NCBI RefSeq assembly: GCF_029227915.1
Contig: NC_079879.1
Location: 24,074,501 to 24,138,500 of the forward strand
Reading direction: 5' to 3'
Length of the DNA: 64,000 bases
From: Hydractinia symbiolongicarpus
Lineage: Eukaryota; Cnidaria; Hydrozoa; Anthoathecata; Hydractiniidae
Under the pieces are notes generated by a model. It ran no database searches and had not been told where the DNA came from. It was given only the letters and a program-made list of their open reading frames with translations. Shown one piece after another: positions 28,719 through 37,377 of the stretch. The position numbers and the translations under genes are program-made. Every line of letters begins with the position of its first letter. Position 1 is the first letter of the stretch.

Positions 28719-28972
28719 ATGAGTGCAAGCAACGTTACCCCAAAAGAAAAGGAGATTTTAGATGTGCTCTATGAGAATTTTAGACCTTGGTTTCACCTTT
28801 GCCTATGCCATGGCAGATAAGAAATTGTTGGGTATTTCACGCAGATCCACAAAAATGGATAGAAGACGTTCTCAAGATGGTTGCATACTTCGCGGCGGGG
28901 AGAGCAAGTCGTGAAATGGCTGTATCCAAAGGATGGCTACCCGCAAGCATCGTGCTGAAGCCCACTAAATAG
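28719..28972 (+). pseudogene. Small hydrophobic protein, LGFTFAYAMA family (C copy)
   Basis: Starts MSASNVTPKEKEILDVLYEN. A frame change leads to DLGFTFAYAMADKKLLGI and STKMD, and another to LKMVAYFAAGRASREMAVSK and GW. The homologue in B is uninterrupted. Preceded by AGTATA. Confidence 0.5.
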
Positions 28973-28990
28973 AGTGGACAAACATGAGTT

Positions 28991-29518
28991 ATGGAAGGAG
29001 TCAGATGCCCGGGACGCAATACTAAAATGGACATAAGATGTTGTCGCGTATGTAAACAGCTATTACCCTCGCACAAATTTAAAATTAGGGGAAATACTTT
29101 AACTAAAAGTTGTATGACTTGCCTGGATAAAGCGAAGGAGAGGCGGGCTGTAGCAAATAGAGATATCGAAGACGTTGAACACGAGTTGGATCCCCTTGCT
29201 AATGATAAGAAAATTTGAGGTGTTAAACAGGATAAAAATTATCTGATTCTCTATGACCTATTTACATACCGCATTATAAGTCAATACACCGAACTCATCG
29301 AGGATAGCCCGAAGAGGGCCAGATATCGAAATACACTGCATTGCCTGCAAGGAAAATTAACATATACTCCACCACCCCTCGAATAAAAGGCTCGGGGGAC
29401 TAAGCTATGTCCTTCCTGCCAGGGGTCCTTGGTGAGTAACCACGGGGGTACTTTGGAATGTGAGTCATGCTTTGGAGTATATCCAAAAATTCACAATCGA
29501 AAGTGGCCGAATTATTGA
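28991..29518 (+). pseudogene. Zinc-finger/zinc-ribbon protein gene (C copy)
   Basis: Intact first part (75 codons): CCRVCKQLLPSHKFKIRG, LTKSCMTCLDKAKERRA, and an acidic stretch, ending at TGA 29216-29218. A second part in the same frame after the stop reads YLILYDLFTYRII, a further stop, and CPSCQGSL with ECESCF (zinc ribbon). A has the same two parts with a stop near the same place. The N-terminal finger module recurs in the HNH-linked zinc genes of this element (31016-31988). Confidence 0.55.
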
Positions 29519-29524
29519 AATAAA

Positions 29525-30092
29525 ATGTTGGACATTGTGAGAGACCCCCACACAGCAATATTTACAGGTCCTACAGGCTGTGGTAAGACACAAAGCGTCC
29601 TGGATCTACTGGAAAATGAGTACAGAAGGCAATATTGTCATTTTGTACCCGACATTGCGGTGGAACAGTACCTATTTAGAGAGGGCATTGCTATGGTGCG
29701 ACGACTACGTGTTCCTGATAGAAACGGGAAATAAGCTGTTTGAATGGGTAGCGAAACTGTCGTCGCTTTTCGCGGCTGAGGACAGTCTTTTCGTTGTTGA
29801 TGATATGATATCTAATGAAAGCCTCAAAAAGCGTCGACAATTCCTGCTTGAATTGGCTATTCCAGGTAGACACAGAAAACATAGTTTGTAGCTACTCACA
29901 CAGTCGTACACTGCTCTCCCTAAAAGGTTGAGGAGACAGAAGAAACAGCTCTTCCTCTGGTTTCCTCATGAGAGGTCGGATATGAAAATGAAAGGCAAGG
30001 AAACCAACATGATCCCCAAATGGGATGATATAAAAGCATGTCTGAATAAATCAAAACATGTCTCCATGTGGGTGAAATTAGAACATCCTTGA
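29525..30092 (+). pseudogene. Packaging ATPase (C copy)
   Basis: ATG at 29525 right after AATAAA. The Walker A motif GPTGCGKT has the expected glycines. A one-base frame change near 29635 precedes NIVILYPTLRW. Walker B: SLFVVDDMIS. Then PGRHRKHSL, a stop (29888-29890), LLTQSYTALPKRL and LFLWFPHE. All motifs are present; two lesions break it. Same family and position as in A and B. Confidence 0.85.
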
Positions 30093-30136
30093 ATGACCAT
30101 GGCGAAAACCTCTGGCCAAGCATTGGTATATAGAAA

Positions 30137-30412
30137 ATGTCTTCACAGCTCACCTTGTTCAACGCAATACCACCAGGAGCCATTGAGACTTTGTTATCAA
30201 GGCGAGAAATAGAGGGTATGATGGGAACTGTATGTAGCGAATACAGTTCTTTGGGTATTTCGGGAGGGGCGAAAAAACGGCATGATGTATTTGTCACGTT
30301 GGGCAGGGCGATTAAAATTACGCACCGTTCTAGGAAACCTGAGGCAGTAAAACTAATCAAATGGTTGGCTGGGAAGGGGGTAGAAAAATTACAGGATGAA
30401 ATCAAGGTGGTA
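30137..30412 (+). pseudogene. BRO-family protein, N-terminal part only (C copy)
   Basis: BRO-N-like: starts MSSQLTLFNAIPPGAIETLL, then DVFVTLGRAIKITHRSRKPE and LIKWLAGKGVEKLQDEI. Compared with A, about 25 residues around LGI are changed or lost. The reading frame is cut at about 30412, where it collides with the end of the leftward hydrophobic-helix gene. The C-terminal half, the hairpin and the whole integrase gene are missing, all explained by one deletion. Confidence 0.65.
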
Positions 30413-30433
30413 CCTCCTTATCGTCGTCCAATT

Positions 30434-30673
30434 CTACGAAGACTTTTTCCTGCTTTTATTTGCCATTTCCCGTACCTCGTTGAACCAATCGATTTTATTT
30501 TCTCTATCCTTGATCCACTGGGCCTGAGCTGCATTTAACTTTTCAATGGTCTCGTCATGCTTTTTTCTCTCGGCTTCCCTTTGCCCTGATAGCCTAGAAA
30601 ATAGATAATTCGTTCCGGCAATTGCAAGAGCGTTTATTGCAGCCCCAGCCACAATAATAGCTATTGTCGCCAT
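30434..30673 (-). CDS. Small protein with N-terminal hydrophobic helix (C copy)
   Basis: ATG at 30673: MATIAIIVAGAAINALAIAG, then LFSRLSGQREAERKKHDETI and LNAAQAQWIKDREN. The frame is open for 79 codons; its natural end was probably lost in the deletion that also removed the integrase. In the same frame upstream lies the HNH domain, which therefore reads directly into this gene. Confidence 0.5.
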   Translation of the reverse strand: MATIAIIVAGAAINALAIAGTNYLFSRLSGQREAERKKHDETIEKLNAAQAQWIKDRENKIDWFNEVREMANKSRKKSS

Positions 30674-31453
30674 GTCTCTGTATTCTGAGACACATCGGTT
30701 ACCCTTGTCTATATTTTCGCTTGCCCACATAGGTTGCGTGTTGTTGTAGTACAATCTCCTACCAACCTCAGCAAGCGAAGGGTCATCGTCATTTTCCCTA
30801 TATTTAACCGGTATTTTATGATCAATATCCCACCCCTTGCCATAATTGTCCCATGTCATCCCCTTGGAAAACCGGGCTTCGATATGGTCCCGCAGCGTAG
30901 CCATGTCGCAGCCGATATAATCCCGGAAACTGAGCTCCTTGTTTCCTTTCAGGGCATCACGGGCTCGACATCGTACAACGCCAGCCAGATGGCCGCCAGG
31001 GTTGAAAATTTGGCACTAGGCCCTATATTTTTCATGATGGCAGATGCCCCCACCCCCACAGTCTTTACATATTGATCTTCGTCTACCATGTTCGATACAT
31101 ATGCTTCCACCACCACAGTCTTTGCATGTTGATCTTACCCTACCATGTTTGCAAATCTGGCTGCCCTTGCACTCTTTACATTGTTTCCTTACCCTTTGAT
31201 TGGGGAAACACTGTCTTCCCTTGCAATCCTTGCAATAGCCCCTATGCCTTTGATGTTTACGAATCCCATTTCCTTTACAGTCCTTACATTTGGCACTTAC
31301 CCTTCGATGTGGGCACTTATTACGCTCCACCGAGGCCCCCTTTTTATCAAGGCATTTGGTGCACATTTTTGTTAGTTGACCATTCCCCTTGATCCTAAAC
31401 TTCTCCAAGGATAAAAAGTGCTTACATATTTGACAGCTCTTGGTTCCATCCAT
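30674..31453 (-). pseudogene. Zinc-repeat protein with HNH-type endonuclease domain (C only)
   Basis: From 31453: MDGTKSCQICKHFL, LTKMCTKCLDKK, then five tandem units of type C-x2-C-x5-C-x-H-x-R-x-R (for example CKHGRVRSTCKDC). A stop (TAG, about 31013-31015) interrupts, and the same frame continues with RCRARDALKGNKELSFRDYI, GCDMATLRDHIEARF, GMTWDNYGKGWDIDHKIPV and NNTQPMWASENIDKG, a clear HNH-family pattern (DH plus N-T-Q-P-M-W-A). Zinc-repeat plus HNH proteins occur in giant viruses and protists (recalled). Probably a homing-type or mobile nuclease that entered this element. Nuclease domain is otherwise uninterrupted. Confidence 0.75.
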
Positions 31454-31499
31454 ACTGATTTGTATTTGCCCCTGCAGGCAAACACAAGTTGTGGTCCAT

Positions 31500-31545
31500 A
31501 CCTACCGTGCGCCCGCAACAACAACAACAGCGATTGTTGCCATTT
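31500..31545 (-). pseudogene. Remnant start of a second hydrophobic-helix gene (C)
   Basis: ATGGCAACAATCGCTG reads MATIAVVVVAGAR and stop, a copy of the beginning of the gene at 30673 (MATIAIIVAGA). It follows the end of the second zinc gene just as 30673 follows the first, so a unit of zinc gene plus helix-gene start was duplicated. Confidence 0.6.
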
Positions 31546-31988
31546 ATTGTTTACTCTTCTTGCAGTCTTTGCAACAATACCTTATCCTTTTATGAGGGCA
31601 TAATTGACTTCCCCACTCTCTTACAGATGGATCTCCTCCTTTCATGCTGGCATATTTCACTTTTCCTGCACTCTTTACAGGTGGATCTCACTCTTTGATG
31701 AGGGCAAATCTGACTCCCCTTGTAGTCTTTGCATCGATACCTTATCCTTTTATGGGGGCATATTCGACTTCCCTTACACTCCTTACATTGGGATCTCTGA
31801 TGGGGGCACTTGTTTTTGATACGCTGCTGTTTCGCCTTATCCAGGCATTTGATGCATGCCTTTGTAGTTCGGCCATTTTTCGGCACCCTAAACGCATCTA
31901 GGGCCAACACTTTTTTACATCTTGAACAGCTCTTGCTTTCCATAATGATTTGTGTTTGCTCTTGGGGACAAGCACAAATTGTGGACAT
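31546..31988 (-). pseudogene. Second zinc-repeat gene, without HNH domain (C only)
   Basis: From 31988: ACPQEQTQIIMESKSCSRCK, FRVPKNGRTTKACIKCLDKA, then four to five C-x2-C/C-x-H repeats (CPHKRIRYRCKD, CPHQRVRSTCKECR). One cysteine is replaced in KDYKG. After a frame change near 31600 the repeats continue (KRIRYCCKDCKKSKQ and stop). Paralogue of the zinc part at 31016-31453. The ATG in MESKSC may be the real start. Confidence 0.65.
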
Positions 31989-33210
31989 TTAATACTCCAC
32001 AGAATGAAACCTACCGTTCAGGATATTCAGCTGCGCATCCTGTGAGAGGCAGACGTAAGCCATGAAATCACCGGTTCCGTCTGCTTTCTTTGTGACATGT
32101 AGGGTAATCCCATCACTTAGACGTTGTAGAGGCCTTCCACTACCCTGTAGGGTATGATCGGGAGATGCCCGAAAGTCTACAAACAGGGCATACCTTTCGT
32201 TGAAAAATTGCCCGATGGTCACGTTCGAGTCGTGACTACCAAACAGGTTCAATCTGTTTGTGGTGGTCCTCGGGGAGCATGGCATAAGAGTACAAATCGT
32301 TGGGCTCTCCCTCGACAGTGACGCTAATTTTTTCAGTTCTTGGATTGTAAAAGACCTCGTAACACCGGCGTAATCCTTCACTTTTCCAGGGTCTATGAAG
32401 AGTATCAAGACACCTTTGAGACACTTGGCCGGGTGATTTAGCTGGAGGTTATATGAGGTGTCAGCCTTTTTCATCGCGATAAACTTGCTATGGAGTATGC
32501 GTTTATGTGGTAGGACCAATCTTGCATACCTCGACATCATAGCGCTTGCCAAACCTTCAGGGGTAATCTTGTCAAATTCTAGCCTAATGTTGTTAATCTT
32601 ATAGGCGGCATCGGCTGCCTTGGCCATCGTAGACCCTGAGGCATCACCGTAAGACGCGAAATACAGGACAAACTGCAACTTGTCGTATAAACTTGCCGCA
32701 CATTTTTCCTAGGGGTATGCAGAAGGTGTCACCATACGCCGCCACGATTACCTTCTCCTCATCTGTCCCGACATGGTTGGTGGCCTTGACTTGCAGGGCC
32801 CGGTTAGTCCCGTCGTTGGGATTAATGCCGTCTAGGATGAGGTTCTTGTCCCTGTCAAACGTTGGCAGCCAGAGGTCCCGGTATACTGCCAGGGTATTAT
32901 AATCAGATATATTTTGTACGTCTTCACCATTCAAAGTGATGCGTAGGTTCTTCACCAGGCTTTTACCAATGTTGCTGACTATGGTACGCTTTGTATTGGA
33001 CCCTGTCAACGTTAGATCAAATAGAAGCTTGAGGCTACCCGGAAAAATGACATCATTCTGGGGCATGTTTGGGATATCCACATTGAGGTCTTCGTTCTGA
33101 TTAATGGTTGAAGGTAGGTGGGATATCTGGGCCCTTTGTTTTCAGCCCTTGATACCAAAGAGTTGCCTCATCTCTACATATGGGTTTAGCGTCGTTACAA
33201 ATGCAGTCAT
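31989..33210 (-). pseudogene. Candidate major capsid protein (C copy), most complete
   Basis: ATG 33210 is preceded by TATAATAAA. Conserved blocks in order are INQNEDLNVDIPNMPQNDV, FPGSLKLLFDLTL, NIGKSLVKNLRITLNGEDV, TLAVYRDLWLPTFDRD, AYGDTFCIPL, YKINNIRLEFDKITPEG, ARLVLPHKRILHSKFIAMKK, LKGVLILFIDPGK, NVTIGQFFNERYALFVDFR, GSGRPLQRLSDGITLHVTKK and AQLNILNGRFHSVEY. A stop early (about residue 23) and two or three frameshifts. About 410 residues. The succession of beta-strand-like blocks fits a double-jelly-roll capsid protein. From memory similar proteins occur in cnidarian Polinton-like elements. Confidence 0.6.
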
Positions 33211-33211
33211 G

Positions 33212-33220
33212 TTTATTATA
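33212..33220 (-). promoter_or_regulatory. TATAATAAA motif before the capsid-protein gene (C)
   Basis: Minus-strand TATAATAAA one base upstream of the ATG at 33210, embedded in TATATATAATAAAC. Confidence 0.45.
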
Positions 33221-33243
33221 TATAGGAAATCTTAAATAAAAGA

Positions 33244-33867
33244 ATGTTCAGGGAAGACAAGGGGAATTAACTAATTGTTAAGGAGATAGTGAATGGTAAG
33301 AAAACCTTCAAGGAAATAGTGGTTACAAATCAAGATGGTAGCCTAAAAACCGTTGTTCAGATACAAACGGTAGTAATCGCCTGCAGGCCCTGGGGTTTTT
33401 CGACTATGTTACACCCAACAAAGGTGGTAAATTTAGAGCCCAGAACTTATTGAAAAGGTATAATAAAATAGAGGAGGAGGCTGAACATATTGAGATGGAA
33501 TCTTTGGAGCAGATCGATTAATTTTTAAATGCCACAGAGAGCCTTATACAAGACACTTCGTTTGTCGAGCCTGATAAAGGTGGCATCACCCCACGTGAAA
33601 GAAGGGGGCTTGACCTCGAGCTTCAGACGGCAGGTGCTGCAGGTACGGCAGGGGGTGGTGAAAAAGGGTTCGTAGAGAAGCAACTGGAAAAGCTTGGAAA
33701 TTTTCTCAAATACCTAGCAGGCAATGCAGGTGTTGCGTTACACGGGATCATTGGTACGGTAGTCTCGTTCTTCCTGAGGGTAGCGTCAACTATCGTGAAA
33801 TATGCGGCAAAACCTGTACATGGCAATCACGGGAGCTGCCGGGCTTGTTGTGCTATACGTGAAATAA
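33244..33867 (+). pseudogene. Coiled-coil/membrane protein (C copy), coiled coil deleted
   Basis: Starts MFREDKGN and stop. Several frames then show LQALGFFDYVTPNKGG and EEAEHIEMESLEQID, then SLIQDTSFVEPDKGG and ERRGLDLELQ. It passes directly to EKGFVEKQLEKLGNFLKYLAG and a hydrophobic end (GIIGTVVSFFLRV). Compared with B, about 130 codons of coiled coil are absent. Stop TAA is part of a hairpin. Confidence 0.5.
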
Positions 33868-33879
33868 CAGTCTTATTTC
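33861..33879. terminator. Hairpin made of the two convergent stop codons (C)
   Basis: GAAATAA (33861-33867) and TTATTTC (33873-33879) around CAGTC. Each arm encodes Lys-stop of its own gene, so the ends of both genes form the inverted repeat. A has AAATAAG/CTTATTT in the same place. Confidence 0.6.
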
Positions 33880-35022
33880 AACCATATATAGGCCAGGATG
33901 ATACCTACTCCTATGGTGATTAATGAGGCCTTGGTATCCTCATGTTGGTTTTGTGGTGGTTGTTCAGGTATATGGGGCATGATATGTACCTGTATACCTG
34001 AGGCATGTATGGGAGGTGTAACAGGTGCCGTATGCCTAGGGGGGGTGATTTGCAGATGTCAAATGCCCGGTAGCATGCTTTGGGGGTGTAGGTGGTATGT
34101 TATGTATAGGTGTGGCATGCCTCATAAGTGGCTTGTTATTTAAGTCAAGTCGGATGCCAATGATTGCATTGGCCGGTGTAATCAAAATATTGTTGTTATA
34201 CCCGACAATTTTGCCTACGCCCAAGTTCATATCGGATGGTAGCATATACACACCATGCAAGACGGCGAAGTTCACCGGGGTTCGGGCATATTGTAAAACC
34301 TTCTGAAACTCCCTAATGTCATGACTTATATTTTCCTGACGTTCTACCATAGCCTCAAATTTCTGTTCAAGAATCTGCCTTGCTGTATAGTTGTCCGCAC
34401 CGGTCCCTAGAAGGGATGGTTTGGCCCCTGCCTGGGACCCCAGCAATAGAACCACGTAAACCCAGATAATCTCACTTAGTTTGGTCAGACCTTCTGACGT
34501 TAGGCCTTGGCTTATGGGCATGATGAACTTCGCCCAGTCGCCGTCAACCTGGGGCCACCATCTACCATTTGTCAATGACGACATGACAGCCTTAAACATG
34601 TCCAAGGCATTGGCATCTCCACCGTATTCGCGACAGACCTGCGCGTATTTGGATGTAGAGTAGGGATTTTTGTACTGTGAGAAGCCATCATCATAGGGCA
34701 TGGGTAACTTCATTCTTGCCAGGATACGACGCATATGATAATATACGTGGAATTTAAAGATGGAGTTGATAAGGCGCACCGAACCCGTCATATACTTGGC
34801 ACAGATGCCTAGGGCCGTCGTCGCACAATGGGTAGCAAAATTAACCTGGATATTCCAATAGTCCAACGCCTGCCCTTTCCAACCCAGTTGAACGGGGTCA
34901 TCAAGGTAGGTTGTTGGGACTTTTATGGCATACTTCGTGAACTCCGGGAATGCACAGAAATATGGGACTCCGTACTCACGTACAGGTCCTGGTGCTCCAA
35001 ATTTGTAACAACAACTGGCCAT
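33873..35022 (-). CDS. Conserved element protein with proline-rich tail (C copy)
   Basis: Long frame (328 codons) from ATG 35022: MASCCYKFGAPGPVREYGV, FPEFTKYAIKVPTTYLDD, NFATHCATTALGICAKYM, FKFHVYYHMRRILARMK, GRWWPQVDGDWAKFIMPISQ, VYVVLLLGSQAGAKPSL, FQKVLQYARTPVNFAVLHG and LITPANAIIGIRLDL. A frame change near 34050 leads to a Pro/His-rich segment and the hydrophobic end LAYIWLK. Best copy of a family also in A and B. I do not know its function. Location between the two capsid candidates and strict conservation suggest a virion protein. Confidence 0.55.
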
Positions 35023-35093
35023 TCTCCCCTGTTACTTTTGCACTTTGCCGAGTGATTGTATTGATAGATGTTCATTTCTTAAAACAACAGGAT

Positions 35094-35758
35094 ATGAAAC
35101 AACTCTATATTACCGATATAGATAAACCTACTATATTCGAAGACTATCTTGGGCAGGACACTCGCATTGCCCTGAAATCCATGCGTATCAGGCCTGGATG
35201 GTTGAACCTATACAGTGACAACGACATTACGATCAGGAAAGTTGGATCTGATCAGAGGGTGACTCGTATCGAGATTATGAAGGGTTTGTATAGGATCGAG
35301 GACATCGCGGCAATTGTCAACAGCCAGGCAGAGGACAAGATTAAGCTTTTCGTATTAAAAAACGGCTACTCCGTGTCGGCGATGGGTACTTGGTGGTGAT
35401 TCATCGACCATTGCAAGAGCTCCCAGGCCTACCTTACGACCCTGCAAAGAAGTACTACATGAAGGGTGACTATGATGCCATATACAGGAATGATACATAT
35501 CAGAGATTAAGACTTATTTGTCCGCAATTGGATGAAGACGACTGCCTTTTAGATGGCAAAAAATGCAAGGTTCTGGCCTTGCTTCCTACCAAGGAATTGA
35601 ACGTTTGGGGGGATATGTTATCCTGCAGTTTTGATACCCCTGTTTACGTTCCACTAAAAGGCTCCACAGGCCGCCTAGAGTTCATGTTAACAGATGTATT
35701 TCACCATGAAAAGAACGTGACGTTCTTTAACATAACCATGTGCATTCAGATGGAATAA
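35094..35758 (+). pseudogene. Candidate minor capsid protein (C copy), one frameshift
   Basis: MKQLYITDIDKPTIFEDYLG, STRIALKS-like block DTRIALKSMRIRPGWLNLY, GLYRIEDIAAIVNSQAEDKI; frameshift near 35375; then IHRPLQELPGLPYDPAKKYY, TYQRLRLICPQLDEDDCLL, ELNVWGDMLSCSFDTPVYVP, LKGSTGRLEFMLTDVFHHEK. About 221 residues. Best copy of the family. Assignment as single-jelly-roll penton-type protein is inference. Confidence 0.45.
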
Positions 35759-35762
35759 AAGA

Positions 35763-36378
35763 ATGAGTAATATAGCTAAGCTGTACCCAAATTTACTGAG
35801 TGTACCCGCGCAAGGCTCTGATCAGGATGAGGGACAGGTTTTCAGGCTTAAAAAAATTGAGAAAGTGGAATAATATCTTAGGGGTGAAATGAAGGAGCGA
35901 AATAGACTGGCAAAGAAACTGGAGATGCACAATGGATGGGTACGCCTCTGTGACCATTGTCTACTTGGTGTAAGCGTTATTACTTCGGGGCTTGGCATTG
36001 GGGCTATGGCGTCAGGCCTGGGGGTCACATTGGCCTGTGCAATGGGAGGGCTTGCAATTGCTGGTGGAATAGGGCAAACCGGTCTCCGAAATGCCTCACA
36101 AAGACTCCGTGTCCAAAAAACACGAAGGCATCAGGCTGCTTGCTGAGGCGAAGCTCAATTCCATCGTTGACCTGATCAGCAAGGCAATGGAAAACGGTGT
36201 TATCAGCGAGTATGAGTATAGTCTAATCTCCCAGAAAAAGGAAAAATACCTGCTGTTAAAGGAACAAATGAGGCAGCGATGAACAGGAGCGTGCCCAGTT
36301 AGTTGCCAAGGGTAAGGAGGAAGGTAGGCACGACGTTTTAAAAAAAATTCAATCTGTGCAATATGCAAGCACTATGTA
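35763..36378 (+). pseudogene. Conserved membrane protein (C copy)
   Basis: MSNIAKLYPNLLSVPAQG, then VFRLKKIEKVE and a stop (35871-35873), LRGEMKERNRLAKKLEMHN, LLGVSVITSGLGIGAMASG, LACAMGGLAIAGGIGQTGLR. A frame change at about 36110 leads to HEGIRLLAEAKLNSIVDLIS, VISEYEYSLISQKKEKYLLL, and another to the end. Intact equivalent in B at 24550-25167. Confidence 0.6.
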
Positions 36379-36410
36379 GAGTCTCCACCTGAATATAGGC
36401 TTTAATTTGA

Positions 36411-36436
36411 TATATTTTATAGGCCTATAAAATATA
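36411..36436. terminator. 26-bp perfect palindrome between convergent genes (C)
   Basis: TATATTTTATAGG followed by its exact complement. It lies between the end of the rightward membrane-protein gene (36378) and the end of the leftward gene (36467). Confidence 0.75.
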
Positions 36437-36466
36437 GATTTTTTTCTAGTCCTCACATAGTAACCA

Positions 36467-37002
36467 TTACTTTTTAAAGTCCTTGTACCGGCATTTCCTG
36501 ATATGTACCTGCGGGTGGTAGTTTTTACCTTGTACATATACCGATGAAATAGCTAGAATAGCGCTAGCTTGGCAGGGTTCATCATACGGTACCGGCATGC
36601 CATAAAATTTGGTGGTAATTGTATCCTTGTAATATTGGAGTTTAGCATTCACATATCGATCCTTTTTCACAGGTTCCGTTGTCAGTTGCTCGGAAATCAA
36701 CTCTTCGACCTTTGACCATATTTGACGATATTTAGCAACCCAATTCGGATACTCCTCGAAATTTAGGCTCATTGCCAGTGACGCATTTCCGTTATACTTA
36801 TTCACCCCATTTGGGGACAAGATTTTTGGTGTTTTCACCCTCAAGGTTACCACGAGATCTTGTGTATGGTACCACACCACATATCGTTCGTCCTTGCCCC
36901 CATTGGTAGGTAGCCTACATTGATATCATCGATATCCGTGAAAGTAGCAGCAAAATTATAGAATAAATTAGATTTAACAAGTTCAATTTCAAATTTCAGC
37001 AT
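36467..37002 (-). pseudogene. Conserved element protein near right end (C copy)
   Basis: ATG 37002 (MLKFEIELVKSNLFYNFA), overlapping the preceding stop (ATGCTGA). Then TFTDIDDINVGYLP, a frame change near 36905, and an open frame: YVVWYHTQDLVVTLRVKTPK, SLNFEEYPNWVAKYRQIW, EPVKKDRYVNAKLQYYKDTI, ASAILAISSVYVQGKNYHPQ, HIRKCRYKDF. About 178 residues. Present in A and B in damaged form. I recall similar genes near the right ends of related elements but no function. Confidence 0.5.
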
Positions 37003-37196
37003 CCCTCTTTAATTATTTTAAACGATCTCGGACAATTGCATGTCATGGTACATACGCAGCCGCCCCCATTATATGTGATATGTTCGTGATAGCAGTACCA
37101 GCACAACATTTTACCACTTACCACAAACCTACGTCCGCAGGTACACCTGTCGTATGCATCGAGTACCCTTTCACAGTCGTTACATTGTTAATTCAT
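36996..37196 (-). pseudogene. Small cysteine-rich protein (C copy), nonsense at codon 3
   Basis: ATG AAT TAA opens the frame, then QCNDCERVLDAYDRCTCGRR, LCWYCYHEHITYNGGG, CVCTMTCNCPRSFK. Ten cysteines in pairs (C-x2-C, C-x-C, C-x2-C, C-x-C, C-x-C). A has GAG instead of TAA at the third codon. The stop (36996-36998) overlaps the next start. Confidence 0.6.
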
Positions 37197-37377
37197 TTAT
37201 TAGAACATCAAGACGATCCTCTAGGTCTTTAATCTTCAGTTCCTTGGACCCCTCCTTCTCTGATTCTGGTACTAATGCCAGAGCCATAAGAGGTAGGGAG
37301 ATACCTACGCCGGCCATAAATGCAATCAATGTTGTGGTTCCGAAGATATCAAATTTTGATTGACAGTCGACGCACAT
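37180..37377 (-). CDS. 65-residue single-span membrane protein (C copy), intact
   Basis: Starts MCVDCQSKFDIFGTTTLIAF, hydrophobic span TTTLIAFMAGVGISLPLMAL, then a charged segment (EKEGSKELKIKDLEDRLDVL). Homologue of 13111-13287. Last gene before the broken right end of C. Confidence 0.6.
   Translation of the reverse strand: MCVDCQSKFDIFGTTTLIAFMAGVGISLPLMALALVPESEKEGSKELKIKDLEDRLDVLINELTM

Noticed and set aside
28354-28732. Leftward hydrophobic frames in element C
   Set aside because: Antisense to the charged membrane protein at 28295-28708.
31072-31901. Several rightward frames rich in Phe/Pro/Tyr
   Set aside because: Antisense shadows of the cysteine/histidine repeat genes.
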